From NCBI GenBank assembly GCA_947631965.1, contig CANRNL010000002.1, forward strand, positions 38,806 through 102,805: a stretch of DNA of 64,000 bases, given 5' to 3'. Below the pieces are notes generated by a model, which worked only from the letters and a program-made list of their open reading frames with translations, was not told where the DNA came from and made no database searches. The stretch comes from an uncultured Clostridia bacterium (GTDB taxonomy: Bacteria > Bacillota > Clostridia > Monoglobales > Monoglobaceae). The translations under genes were made by a program, and so were the position numbers. Shown here in pieces: positions 36,170 to 44,855 of this stretch; position 1 is the first letter of the stretch, and the number at the start of each line of letters is the position of its first letter.

Positions 36170-37183
36170 ATGACGGTTTCGGAGCTGGACAAGCAGATTT
36201 CTTCAAACAAAATAAAGAACGCATATTTCTTCTGCGGTGAAGAGCAGTTTTTGCTTGAAAATAAAGTCGCTTCAATAAAGGCGCATCTTATCTCTCCGGA
36301 CTTTGAAGTGTTTAACTTTCGCAGGTTTGACGGAGCGGGGCTTAACCTTGATGAGCTGGAGAGGGCGGTTAACGACTTCCCGCAGTTTTCGGAGCGCAGA
36401 ATGGTAGTGCTGCGCGATACCGGCGTATTTTCGGATATGAGGCAGGAAAAGTTTAAATTTGTCCGCGAGCTTATTCGCAATATGCCCGACTACACCTGCC
36501 TTGTAATATGCGAAAAATCGTTTGACAAAAAGAAGCTTAAAAACGTGGATTTTATAAACGATTTTGGCGGTGTTGTGGAGTTTTCGTATCTTACCCCAAA
36601 GCAGATGGAAGTCTGGCTCGAAACCTCGTTTGAGAGTTTTGGCAAGCGCATACTGACAAAGGACGCCGCATATATGGCGCGTCTTTGCGGAAGCTCTTTC
36701 GGCGCGAATTACTCCGAATTTAATAAGCTGCTTGAATATGTGGGAGACAGGGAGCGAATAACGAGAGAGGATATTGAAAAGTGCGTTTCAAAATCGACCG
36801 AATATATAATTTACGATATATTTGAAAATATAGTTGCGAATAACCGCGATAAGGTTATGACGCAGACAGTCGAAACCGCGTCCGATACGCAGGGCGCGCT
36901 GAACGTAATAACAATGATTACGTCCAAGCTGGCGGATATGCTTATGGTAAAGGAGCTTCGCGCGGAAGGACTTAGCACCGCGCAGATAAAGAGCTACTTT
37001 TCTTTTAACGTGCCCGATTTTGTGATAAATAAAACCGCAACTCAAAGCAAGAGGTTCGGTGAGAGGTATTTGAGACGTATGATTAAAAAGGGCTTAAAAT
37101 ATGAAAACGATATAAAATGCGGCTTGATTTCCGCGCCCGATGCGGCGGTTATGTATGCGGGAGAGCTTGTCGCGCCCGAATGA
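36170..37183 (+). CDS. holA: DNA polymerase III subunit delta
   Basis: A 337-residue clamp-loader delta subunit, which opens the sliding clamp during loading. The N-terminal part carries the family stretch NAYFFCGEEQFLLENKVASIKAHLI, followed by NDFPQFSERRMVVLRD in the clamp-contacting region, an AAA+-like fold that lacks a functional Walker A, and a C-terminal helical collar domain (FVINKTATQSKRF). The length fits Firmicute HolA proteins. It lies 21 bases after mgtE and may share its transcript. No odd features. Confidence 0.92.
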   Translation: MTVSELDKQISSNKIKNAYFFCGEEQFLLENKVASIKAHLISPDFEVFNFRRFDGAGLNLDELERAVNDFPQFSERRMVVLRDTGVFSDMRQEKFKFVRELIRNMPDYTCLVICEKSFDKKKLKNVDFINDFGGVVEFSYLTPKQMEVWLETSFESFGKRILTKDAAYMARLCGSSFGANYSEFNKLLEYVGDRERITREDIEKCVSKSTEYIIYDIFENIVANNRDKVMTQTVETASDTQGALNVITMITSKLADMLMVKELRAEGLSTAQIKSYFSFNVPDFVINKTATQSKRFGERYLRRMIKKGLKYENDIKCGLISAPDAAVMYAGELVAPE

Positions 37184-37352
37184 TGACGTTGTTTTATATT
37201 CTTTAACGATAGTTTTTTGTCTTTGAAGCGTTTTAAGCGTATTAAAAATTAAAATTATTCCCAAAAAACATTGTTTTGCACAAATTATTTGATTTAAAAA
37301 GCAAATTTTTACGAATTTGTTGGCACTTTTAACAAAAAAGCCGCGGCGACGG

Positions 37353-37380
37353 TTGACTTTTTTAGCAGAAATGATATAAT
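37353..37380 (+). promoter_or_regulatory. Promoter of the pectate lyase gene
   Basis: TTGACT (37353-37358) and a perfect TATAAT (37375-37380) are separated by 16 bases. Upstream (37230-37340) is a strongly A/T-rich stretch that could act as an UP element, with a small dyad CAAATT/AATTTG near 37302-37319 that could be an operator. Confidence 0.65.
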
Positions 37381-37415
37381 AAACTATATATTTTGTATTA
37401 TCGGAGGTTCCTCAA

Positions 37416-40400
37416 ATGAAGCTGAAAAAGTTAATTTCTGTTGTTGCGGCTTTTAGTATGGTTGTTTCTCTGTTTTCGGGCGTTATTGCCGTGAATGCGG
37501 AGGACACCGAAACCGTTTATAACTTTTCCTCGCTGACCGATGCGAGTTACAGTAAGAGCGGCGCGAGTGTTTTTGACGGCGCGCTTACGATTTCGGGCGA
37601 TGAAAATATCAAGCCCGTTTCGGTCAACGCGGCGATAGCTACGCCGCTCGGAAGCACCGAAAGCGTAACGAGCGCGCTTATTGTTAAAAAGCTTGCGGTA
37701 AAGGTGCATCTTAAAGCGGGTGAAACCGTTGTTGAGTATTACTGCGGTTCTGACAGCAAGCTGTCGAGCGGAAAGGACATCGACGTTGTTGTGCAAGATT
37801 CGACAGGTACGTCCGTTGCCGCCGAGGTAAACTCGGAAAAGTCGGGTATAAAGCCTTACACGATTTCTTACAAAGCCGAAGCCGAGGGAGACTATACGAT
37901 AGTTGACTGCAGCACGAGAACAAACAGAACCGTGGTGTATGCGGTTGCTGTTACGACGGCGGATTATGAATCGTCCGGCGACGTTACGCCGAGCGTGCCG
38001 CCTACGCCGACTTCGTCAAGCAATCCGAACCCGCAGTCGTCAAGTGCAACTCGTACCACAGTAAGCGGAAGCACGGCTTCTATCAGCGCGCAGGGAACCA
38101 CATTTGCGGATAAGCTCCTTTTGGTGGCGGCGGTTGATGAGCGGGGAAGGCTCATATCCGCCCAAAGAGTCGGCACGTCTTCGACACCGACTCCCACGCC
38201 ACCGCCTCCCATCGACCCGGATGCCGTTTCGGAAATATCTATTGTACGCGAGACGGGCTGGCTTGAAAGCGCGTATGTGATGTGGACCAACACGGTTGAC
38301 GTGGAAAAATACAATGTTTACATAAGACCCGAAAACGGGGAATATACAAAAATTGATGATGAGCTTGTGCGATATTACGGCTCGTATTACAGAGCGGATG
38401 CGCTCGGACTGGCGGCGGGCAAATATCAGATGAAGGTTGCCGCGGTTCTGGGTGGAGTTGAAAAAGACTCGCAGGAGAGCGAAGTCGTGGAGGTACAGCC
38501 GCATATACGCGAAGGATATGCGTTTGACTCTCACTCTTTGAATTACAATCCGGACGGCATCGGCGCGTATAAAAATGATGGCACTCTTAAAGACGGCGCG
38601 CAGATCATATATATCACGGACGCGAACAAGGACACCGTGACGGCTAAGGTCGTTACGGACGGCAAAGGCAAGGAAACGGAATGTCAAGGTCTTGCCGCGA
38701 TCCTTTCAGCGCGCGAGAAGGGCTATGCCGACAGCACTCCGCTCTGTATCCGCATGATAGGTCAGGTGGAGTCGCCCGAGGGCAAAAACAATTCGGGCTA
38801 TATGCAGATCAAGAGTACCAAGAACGTGACCTTTGAGGGTGTCGGAGACGATGCCTGCACATACCACTGGTCGTTCCTTATACGGGATGCGAAGAATGTA
38901 GAGGTAAGAAACCTTGCGGTCATGGAGTTCTATGACGACGGTATTTCGCTTGACACCAATAACTTTAACTGCTGGGTGCATAACTGTGACATATTCTACG
39001 GTCAGAACCGAGGCGGCGACCAGAAAAAGGGCGACGGTTCGCTTGACGTTAAATCGGGGTCGGATTACTGCATGTTTTCGTACAACCATTTCTGGGACAG
39101 CGGAAAATCGTCGCTTTGCGGTATGAAGGACGACTCCTACAAGGGTTATCATATGACGTATCACCACAACTGGTTTGACCATTCCGATTCTCGTCACCCC
39201 AGAGTGCGCGGCGACGTGGTGCACATTTACAATAATTACTATGACGGCAACTCCAAATATGGCGTAGGCTCGACTACACAAAGTCAGATATTTGTTGAAA
39301 ACAACGTATTCAGAAATTGCCTTCATCCCGTGCTCATCTCGCTTCAGGGTACGGATGCGCTCAGCGAAAAAGGCACGTTTTCGGGCGAGGTCGGCGGTAT
39401 GATAAAGATGTACGGCAACGCCATTTACGGCGGAATTGCTCCGATTTATGCGTCCGAGACAAATACAAATAACTTTGACGCGTATCTCGCGCAGTCGAGG
39501 GATGAGATAGTACCGTCGGATTATACCGCGAGTACATATACATATGAAAACTTTGACACGGCGGACACTATGTACGATTACACCCCGACCGACACCGATA
39601 AGGTAGTGGTCAATGTTAAGACATATGCGGGACGTGTTGAAGGCGGAGATTTTCAGCATACATTCGTCAATTCCAAGGACGACGCGAGTTCCGACCGCGA
39701 CTCCGTTCTCGGAGACGCTTTGCAGGTATACAAGACAACGCTGAAAACTGAATTTGTAACCGGAAATTACTATCAAAAGACGGACGGCGGCGAAATTCCC
39801 GCCGCAAGGGAGAGCGTAAGCGACCTGACCGAAGCGGATAAAGTCGAGTCTAAGCCCGCAGGCACTCCGGGAGGCAGTATAAGCAGCGACGCAGAGATTT
39901 GGCGTGCTTCGGACACGGGAGCTTCGGTAACTGCCGGCACGGCACTCAAAGACGATTGGCTCACCCTTATCGGCGGCGGAGTCACCTATTCCTCTTCAAG
40001 TAGGACTATCGGTGGAGTTAGCTTTTCGGGAAAGATGAATGCTCCGAGCAGTCAAACCCCGCCGATGTTTGCGGAAAAAGGACAAAACGGCGCAACGCTG
40101 AAGTTTACGCCGCCCGCAAAAGGCAAAATCAAGGTATATATCAAGCTGAATAATGCCAAGACCTTTTATATAATCGATGAAAGCGGAAGCGTAATCGCGC
40201 AGTATGAAAACACGAGCGGAAGCAGCGAGTACGTAACGGTTGCGGCTGACGTTGAGGCGGGAGGCGTATATTACGCTTTCGGCGACGGCACCAATTCGGA
40301 GTACTGGGCGGCCGAATACGAGAAAGAGTCGGAGGGCGAATATTCGGACAGCGGTTCGGATGATGTATCTACGGACAGCGTAAGCGTGTATGATGTTTTG

Positions 40401-40532
40401 GAGACCGCGGCGACTTCCTCGGACAATACGGCGAAGTATGAGATACCGAGCGGCACGGCAAAGCTCTATGTGTATTTGTGGAGTAAAAGTCTGTCGCCTT
40501 ACGGAATTGCCGAAACGGTGAACGTCAAATAA
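37416..40532 (+). CDS. Secreted multidomain pectate lyase (polysaccharide lyase family 1)
   Basis: A 1038-residue secreted protein. A signal peptide (about 1-28, ending VNAED) is followed by a beta-rich module (about 30-190), a Pro/Thr/Ser linker (about 190-215), a short module, a second Pro-rich linker (about 258-268), a fibronectin III-like module (about 270-365), the PL1 beta-helix (about 375-760) and a C-terminal beta-sandwich (about 880-1038). The PL1 domain shows DGSLDVKSGSDYCMFSYNHF near residue 540 and HHNWFDHSDSRHPRVRGDVV near 585-605, which holds the catalytic Arg region. It should cleave homogalacturonan outside the cell by beta-elimination. The flanking modules may bind carbohydrate. 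No sortase or S-layer anchor is evident. Confidence 0.9.
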   Translation: MKLKKLISVVAAFSMVVSLFSGVIAVNAEDTETVYNFSSLTDASYSKSGASVFDGALTISGDENIKPVSVNAAIATPLGSTESVTSALIVKKLAVKVHLKAGETVVEYYCGSDSKLSSGKDIDVVVQDSTGTSVAAEVNSEKSGIKPYTISYKAEAEGDYTIVDCSTRTNRTVVYAVAVTTADYESSGDVTPSVPPTPTSSSNPNPQSSSATRTTVSGSTASISAQGTTFADKLLLVAAVDERGRLISAQRVGTSSTPTPTPPPPIDPDAVSEISIVRETGWLESAYVMWTNTVDVEKYNVYIRPENGEYTKIDDELVRYYGSYYRADALGLAAGKYQMKVAAVLGGVEKDSQESEVVEVQPHIREGYAFDSHSLNYNPDGIGAYKNDGTLKDGAQIIYITDANKDTVTAKVVTDGKGKETECQGLAAILSAREKGYADSTPLCIRMIGQVESPEGKNNSGYMQIKSTKNVTFEGVGDDACTYHWSFLIRDAKNVEVRNLAVMEFYDDGISLDTNNFNCWVHNCDIFYGQNRGGDQKKGDGSLDVKSGSDYCMFSYNHFWDSGKSSLCGMKDDSYKGYHMTYHHNWFDHSDSRHPRVRGDVVHIYNNYYDGNSKYGVGSTTQSQIFVENNVFRNCLHPVLISLQGTDALSEKGTFSGEVGGMIKMYGNAIYGGIAPIYASETNTNNFDAYLAQSRDEIVPSDYTASTYTYENFDTADTMYDYTPTDTDKVVVNVKTYAGRVEGGDFQHTFVNSKDDASSDRDSVLGDALQVYKTTLKTEFVTGNYYQKTDGGEIPAARESVSDLTEADKVESKPAGTPGGSISSDAEIWRASDTGASVTAGTALKDDWLTLIGGGVTYSSSSRTIGGVSFSGKMNAPSSQTPPMFAEKGQNGATLKFTPPAKGKIKVYIKLNNAKTFYIIDESGSVIAQYENTSGSSEYVTVAADVEAGGVYYAFGDGTNSEYWAAEYEKESEGEYSDSGSDDVSTDSVSVYDVLETAATSSDNTAKYEIPSGTAKLYVYLWSKSLSPYGIAETVNVK

Positions 40533-40596
40533 ATAAAAAATCAAACCGATTTTCGGTTTCTTCAGAGGAGAAGTATCTGTTTCAGGGGGGGATACA

Positions 40597-41619
40597 ATGT
40601 TACGAGAGAGAAAGCGAATCAAGGGAGTATACTGCATAGTTGCGGCGCTTGTCCTGATTTTGGCGGCAGTGTGGTTTATACCGAGAATACACGCGTATAA
40701 CAGCTCGACTTCAAAAGACGGAGTTGAGGTCGAGTTTGTTGTTGAGCAAGGCACTCCGCTCAAGACTATTGCCAAAAATCTGAAAAAAGAGGGACTTATA
40801 AAGTACGACGGTATGTTTGTCCGCAAGGTCAAGAGTATGGACTACGATAATATGCTCAAATACGGCACCTTTGAGCTTAGTACGGGTATGTGTATGGAGG
40901 ATATAATAAAGGCGCTTGCGTCCGGAACATCGGGCAACACCTTTACCCTTACAATCCCCGAAGGTTACTCGGTTCAGCAGATTGCCGCAAAGCTCGAATC
41001 CGACGGAATTTGTACCAAAGGCGAATTTTTTGACGCGCTCGACGACGATTACGACTATGATTTTATAGATGAAATTCCGAAAGTGGATTACGACTATAAG
41101 CTGCAGGGATTTCTTTTCCCGAGTACATACGAGTTCTTCAAAGGCGCGTCGGCGCACGATATAATCGACAAGCTGCTCGGAGAGTTTGAAAGGGAGTATC
41201 AAAAGCTTGGTTCAAACAGCAAACAAAATCTTTACGATACTGTCATAATCGCGTCTCTTGTCGAGCGTGAGGCACAGCTCGACAGCGAGCGCGCAAAGAT
41301 TTCGGGAGTTATATACAACCGCCTCAAAAATAATATGGCGCTTCAAATCGATGCGGCGGTAATATATATATTGTCGGACGGAATGTATAATGTAGACCGC
41401 GTATTATACAAGGATTTGGAATCCGACTCACCGTATAATACATATAATACCGTAGGATTGCCGGTAGGACCTATCTGCAATCCGGGGCTTAGCTCGCTGC
41501 AGGCGGCGGTAAATCCCGAAAATCACAGCTATTTATACTACCATACGGATGAGTCAAAACGTGACGGAAGTCACATATTTACCGAGACTTATTCCGACCA
41601 TTTGTCGAGTATGGAATAA
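40597..41619 (+). CDS. mltG: Endolytic peptidoglycan transglycosylase MltG
   Basis: A 340-residue membrane-bound YceG/MltG protein that cleaves nascent glycan strands and so limits their length. One N-terminal membrane helix (about 9-29) is followed by a LysM-like part (VVEQGTPLKTIAKNLKKEGLI) and the catalytic domain with IPEGYSVQQIAAKL, LQGFLFPSTYEF and the conserved catalytic Glu in SLVEREAQ near residue 222, then NTVGLPVGPICNPGLSSLQAA. All expected motifs are intact. Its ribosome-binding site is a run of G residues (40585-40590). The gene ends 28 bases before the glutamate synthase promoter. Confidence 0.95.
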   Translation: MLRERKRIKGVYCIVAALVLILAAVWFIPRIHAYNSSTSKDGVEVEFVVEQGTPLKTIAKNLKKEGLIKYDGMFVRKVKSMDYDNMLKYGTFELSTGMCMEDIIKALASGTSGNTFTLTIPEGYSVQQIAAKLESDGICTKGEFFDALDDDYDYDFIDEIPKVDYDYKLQGFLFPSTYEFFKGASAHDIIDKLLGEFEREYQKLGSNSKQNLYDTVIIASLVEREAQLDSERAKISGVIYNRLKNNMALQIDAAVIYILSDGMYNVDRVLYKDLESDSPYNTYNTVGLPVGPICNPGLSSLQAAVNPENHSYLYYHTDESKRDGSHIFTETYSDHLSSME

Positions 41620-41646
41620 ATATTTTATATAATAATCAAAAAAGTG

Positions 41647-41676
41647 TTGACAAAAATTGATATTATGTGTTAAAAT
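41647..41676 (+). promoter_or_regulatory. Promoter of the glutamate synthase operon
   Basis: A perfect TTGACA (41647-41652), an 18-base spacer and TAAAAT (41671-41676) preceded by TG, so an extended -10. The 14 bases ATGTGTTAAAATAT over the -10 recur exactly upstream of the glutamine synthetase homologue (46811-46824). Transcription should begin near 41683. Confidence 0.75.
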
Positions 41677-41684
41677 ATTTGTTG

Positions 41685-41706
41685 CTGAGGACAAAGGCGT
41701 TTTCAG
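41685..41706 (+). promoter_or_regulatory. ANTAR-type antiterminator hairpin in the operon leader
   Basis: An 8-bp stem (CTGAGGAC with GTTTTCAG, two G-U pairs) presents the hexaloop AAAGGC, with A at position 1 and G at position 4, the pattern described for RNA targets of ANTAR proteins. Its right arm (41699-41706) is also the left arm of the terminator at 41696-41738, so the two structures exclude each other. The operon's last gene encodes an ANTAR protein. The second upstream hairpin usual for such targets is not visible. Confidence 0.7.
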
Positions 41707-41738
41707 GTCTGTTTTTGTGACCTGAAAACGTCTTTTTT
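41696..41738 (+). terminator. Leader intrinsic terminator (attenuator) of the glutamate synthase operon
   Basis: A 14-bp stem (GGCGTTTTCAGGTC with GACCTGAAAACGTC, one G-U) with a 9-base loop is followed directly by six T residues. It lies between the promoter and the first gene, so it must be bypassed for the operon to be expressed. Confidence 0.88.
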
Positions 41739-41795
41739 GTTCCGAATGTACGGGTATAAAATATGCTTAATAAAAAAAGTTAGGAGATGTTAAAA

Positions 41796-42893
41796 ATGCT
41801 TCTTAAGGAAGGGACTGTCAGAATACCGTCGGGCTGTGCGATTTCCGGCTTGATAAGCAGAGACGGCAAACGAATTAACGGCTCTGAAATTGTCAAGTCA
41901 ATTTCGTATATGCACGAGAGGTCTAACGGTTTAGGAGGCGGATTTGCGGGATACGGTATCTATCCCGAGTACAAGGATTTGTACGCTTTTCATGTATTCT
42001 ACGAGGATAATTCGTCGCGCGAAGCAACCGAAAGGTTTTTGGACAGGCATTTCGACATTGTCAACCTGAGCCGAATACCGACAAGAAAACATAAAAACAT
42101 TACAGATGAGCCGCTTATTTGGCGCTATTTTGTAACGCCGCTGCCGACCAAGCTTGCCGCAAGCCAGCTTGACGAAAAGGAATTTGTGGTAAAGTGCGTG
42201 ATTAGAATAAACACTCATATAGACGGCGCATATGTTTTTTCAAGCGGCAAAAATATGGGCGTTTTTAAAGCGGTTGGATACCCCGAAGACGTTGGTGACT
42301 TCTACCGCTTGGAGGAATATGACGGATACTCGTGGACGGCGCACGGACGTTACCCGACCAATACTCCGGGCTGGTGGGGAGGTGCGCATCCGTTTGCACT
42401 TTTGGACTATACGATAGTACACAACGGCGAAATTTCGTCCTATGACGCAAACAAGCGCTTTATAGAGATGTTCGGCTACAAATGCAATCTTTTGACCGAT
42501 ACCGAGGTTATAACATACATATTTGACTATTTGAACAGGAAACAACATTTGCCGCTTGAGGACGTCGCCTCGGTAGTGGCGGCTCCTTTCTGGAACGAAA
42601 TCGAGGATATGCCCGCCGAACAGCGCGAAAAGATGAAGCTGCTTCGCGGAATGTTTGCAAGCTTGCTCATTACGGGACCCTTTTCGATTATTCTCGGTTT
42701 TGACGGCGGTCTTATGGCGCTTAACGACAGGCTTAAGCTGCGCTCAATGGTAGTCGGTGAGAAGGGGGACGTTGTTTATATTGCAAGCGAAGAAGCGGCG
42801 ATACGTGCTATTTGTCCCGATGTGGAGAACGTATGGTCTCCCAAGGGCGGAGAGCCTGTTATTGTCAAGGTTAACGGAGGTGTGAATATCTGA
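41796..42893 (+). CDS. Glutamate synthase class II glutamine amidotransferase subunit
   Basis: A 365-residue Ntn-type glutaminase that releases ammonia from glutamine for the FMN subunit encoded next. Visible motifs are HGRYPTNTPGWWGGAHPFALLDYTIVHNGEISSY and LLTDTEVI, typical of the amidotransferase part of archaeal-type split glutamate synthases. The probable nucleophile is C14 in IPSGCAISGL, so a 13-residue propeptide would need removal to expose it. I chose the ATG at 41796 (AGGAG 9 bases upstream); the ATG at 41787 abuts that site. It overlaps the next gene by 3 bases and opens the nitrogen operon under the leader switch. Confidence 0.88.
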   Translation: MLLKEGTVRIPSGCAISGLISRDGKRINGSEIVKSISYMHERSNGLGGGFAGYGIYPEYKDLYAFHVFYEDNSSREATERFLDRHFDIVNLSRIPTRKHKNITDEPLIWRYFVTPLPTKLAASQLDEKEFVVKCVIRINTHIDGAYVFSSGKNMGVFKAVGYPEDVGDFYRLEEYDGYSWTAHGRYPTNTPGWWGGAHPFALLDYTIVHNGEISSYDANKRFIEMFGYKCNLLTDTEVITYIFDYLNRKQHLPLEDVASVVAAPFWNEIEDMPAEQREKMKLLRGMFASLLITGPFSIILGFDGGLMALNDRLKLRSMVVGEKGDVVYIASEEAAIRAICPDVENVWSPKGGEPVIVKVNGGVNI

Positions 42894-44398
42894 TGCCTAT
42901 AAATTACATATATCCGAAATATGATGTTGTGCGAGACAGCACAAGATGTATAAAATGCGGCGCGTGTATGCGTCAGTGTGCCAACGAAGTCCACTCATAC
43001 GACGACGAGCTTGATGTTATGAAGTCGGACAGTATGGACTGTGTGGACTGCCAGAGATGCGTTTCAATCTGCCCGACGCGCGCTCTCAAAATTATTCCCG
43101 CAGAAAATCGTTTAAGACCCAACGGAAGCTGGGCTCAGGACGATATTTATGAAATTTACAGACAGGCGGAGGGCGGCGGCGTACTGCTGTCGAGTATGGG
43201 TACACCGAAAAATTATCCTATCTACTGGGATAAAATGCTCATAAACGCAAGTCAGGTTACCAACCCGTCGATAGACCCGCTCCGCGAACCCATGGAAACT
43301 CGTGTCCTTTTGGGAAAGAAGCCGAAAAAACTGGAATTTGACAAGAAAGGAAAAATAACCACAAAGCTTGAACCGCACCTTGAACTTGATGTGCCGATTA
43401 TGTTCTCGGCTATGAGCTACGGCTCGATAAGCAAGAACGCGCACGAAAGTCTTGCGCGTGCGGCTGAGGAACTCGGAACGTATTACAATACGGGCGAGGG
43501 CGGCTTGCACAAGGATTTTTACAAATACGGAAAGAACACTATCGTTCAGGTCGCTTCGGGACGTTTCGGCGTACACGAAGAATATCTGAATGTAGGTTCG
43601 GCTATCGAAATTAAAATGGGTCAGGGAGCGAAGCCCGGTATAGGCGGACATCTGCCCGGCGCAAAAATCCGTGAAGAGGTTTCGCGCACCAGAATGATTC
43701 CGATGGGCGCGGACGCTATTTCTCCCGCACCGCACCACGATATATATTCGATAGAGGATTTGCGTCAGCTTGTTTTCTCGCTCAAAGAGGCGACAAATTA
43801 CACAAAACCCGTAATAGTCAAAATTGCTGCGGTTCATAACGTGGCGGCTATTGCTTCGGGTATTGCGAGAAGCGGCGCGGACATAATTGCAATCGACGGA
43901 TTCCGCGGCGGTACCGGCGCGGCTCCGACGAGGACGAGGGATAACGTGGGTATTCCGATAGAGCTTGCGCTTGCTTCGGTTGACCAGCGTCTGCGCGATG
44001 AAAGTATAAGGAATGATGTCTCGATAGTGGTCGGAGGAAGTATAAGAAACAGTGCGGATATTATAAAGGCCGTTGCTCTCGGCGCGGACGCAGTTTATAT
44101 CGCTTCCGCTGCTCTTATGGCGCTCGGCTGTCATCAGTGTCACTCCTGCCATCTCGGAAAGTGCAACTGGGGTATTGCTACGCAAAGACCCGATTTGGTA
44201 AAGCGTCTTAATCCTGAGGTCGGTTACAAAAGACTTGTAAATCTTGTAAATGCGTGGAATCACGAGATAAAGGAAATTCTGGGCGGTATGGGAATTAACT
44301 CGATTGAAGCGCTCAGAGGAAACAGACTTATGCTGCGCGGCGTAGGACTTGCCGATAAAGAGCTTGAAATTCTCGGAATCAAGCACGCCGGCGAATAG
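42893..44398 (+). CDS. gltB: Glutamate synthase FMN-binding catalytic subunit with N-terminal ferredoxin domain
   Basis: A 501-residue archaeal-type glutamate synthase core. The N-terminus has two 4Fe-4S motifs (C19-x2-C-x2-C-x3-C29 and C50-x2-C-x2-C-x3-C60). The main part is the FMN-binding (beta/alpha)8 barrel with MSYGSISKNAHESLARAA, EGGLHKDFYKYG, the FMN-phosphate loop PGIGGHLPGAKI, IDGFRGGTGAAPTRTRDNVG and a cysteine cluster CHQCHSCHLGKCNWGIATQRP for the 3Fe-4S site. It makes two glutamates from 2-oxoglutarate and the ammonia delivered by the preceding subunit. Electrons probably come through the next two proteins. The ATG overlaps the previous stop. Confidence 0.93.
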   Translation: MPINYIYPKYDVVRDSTRCIKCGACMRQCANEVHSYDDELDVMKSDSMDCVDCQRCVSICPTRALKIIPAENRLRPNGSWAQDDIYEIYRQAEGGGVLLSSMGTPKNYPIYWDKMLINASQVTNPSIDPLREPMETRVLLGKKPKKLEFDKKGKITTKLEPHLELDVPIMFSAMSYGSISKNAHESLARAAEELGTYYNTGEGGLHKDFYKYGKNTIVQVASGRFGVHEEYLNVGSAIEIKMGQGAKPGIGGHLPGAKIREEVSRTRMIPMGADAISPAPHHDIYSIEDLRQLVFSLKEATNYTKPVIVKIAAVHNVAAIASGIARSGADIIAIDGFRGGTGAAPTRTRDNVGIPIELALASVDQRLRDESIRNDVSIVVGGSIRNSADIIKAVALGADAVYIASAALMALGCHQCHSCHLGKCNWGIATQRPDLVKRLNPEVGYKRLVNLVNAWNHEIKEILGGMGINSIEALRGNRLMLRGVGLADKELEILGIKHAGE

Positions 44399-44409
44399 GA
44401 GGGGATATT

Positions 44410-44853
44410 GTGAAACGAGTATATGTTAATGAGGAATGGTGTCTCGGCTGTCATTTGTGCGAATATTACTGCGCTTTTCAAAACAGCGGCGAGAGAGATA
44501 TGGTAAAGGCGTTCGGAAGAGATGTAAAACCCGTTCCAAGAATAAGAATTGAGGATATTGACGGTGAGGACGGTATTCATTTTGCGGTATCGTGCCGCCA
44601 CTGCGACGACCCGCAATGCGTTAAGGGCTGCATAACTGGCGCGCTGTCGATAAAGGACGGCGTTATATCGGTCAATGAGGATAAATGTATAGGATGCTGT
44701 ACCTGTGTGCTGTCCTGCCCGTACGGAGCGATAGTTGTGGACGAAGGCAAGGCGATAAAGAAGTGCGATCTTTGCGTTAAAAACGGAAACGGAGAGCCTG
44801 CCTGTGTCGCAAACTGCCTGAACAGGGCAATCGTGTTTGAGGAAAGGGGTTGA
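44410..44853 (+). CDS. 4Fe-4S dicluster electron-transfer protein of the glutamate synthase complex
   Basis: A 147-residue ferredoxin-like protein of the HycB/DmsB type with four cysteine groups: CLGCHLCEYYC at the start, CRHCDDPQCVKGC, CIGCCTCVLSCP and CDLCVKNGNGEPACVANC, enough for up to four clusters. It should pass electrons between the FAD oxidoreductase encoded next and the FMN subunit before it. It starts with GTG, with AGGAGGGG upstream. It overlaps the following reading frame only slightly, if at all, depending on the start chosen there. Confidence 0.87.
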   Translation: MKRVYVNEEWCLGCHLCEYYCAFQNSGERDMVKAFGRDVKPVPRIRIEDIDGEDGIHFAVSCRHCDDPQCVKGCITGALSIKDGVISVNEDKCIGCCTCVLSCPYGAIVVDEGKAIKKCDLCVKNGNGEPACVANCLNRAIVFEERG

Positions 44854-44855
44854 GA

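Noticed and set aside
41620..41684. A second (P1) ANTAR hairpin upstream of the visible one
   Set aside because: No stem with an AnnGnn hexaloop can be formed in this A/T-rich stretch, and most of it lies upstream of the predicted transcription start.
43112..44386. A 424-codon open frame on the minus strand inside the glutamate synthase core gene
   Set aside because: Antisense to a gene with complete FMN and Fe-S motifs; no start signal of its own.
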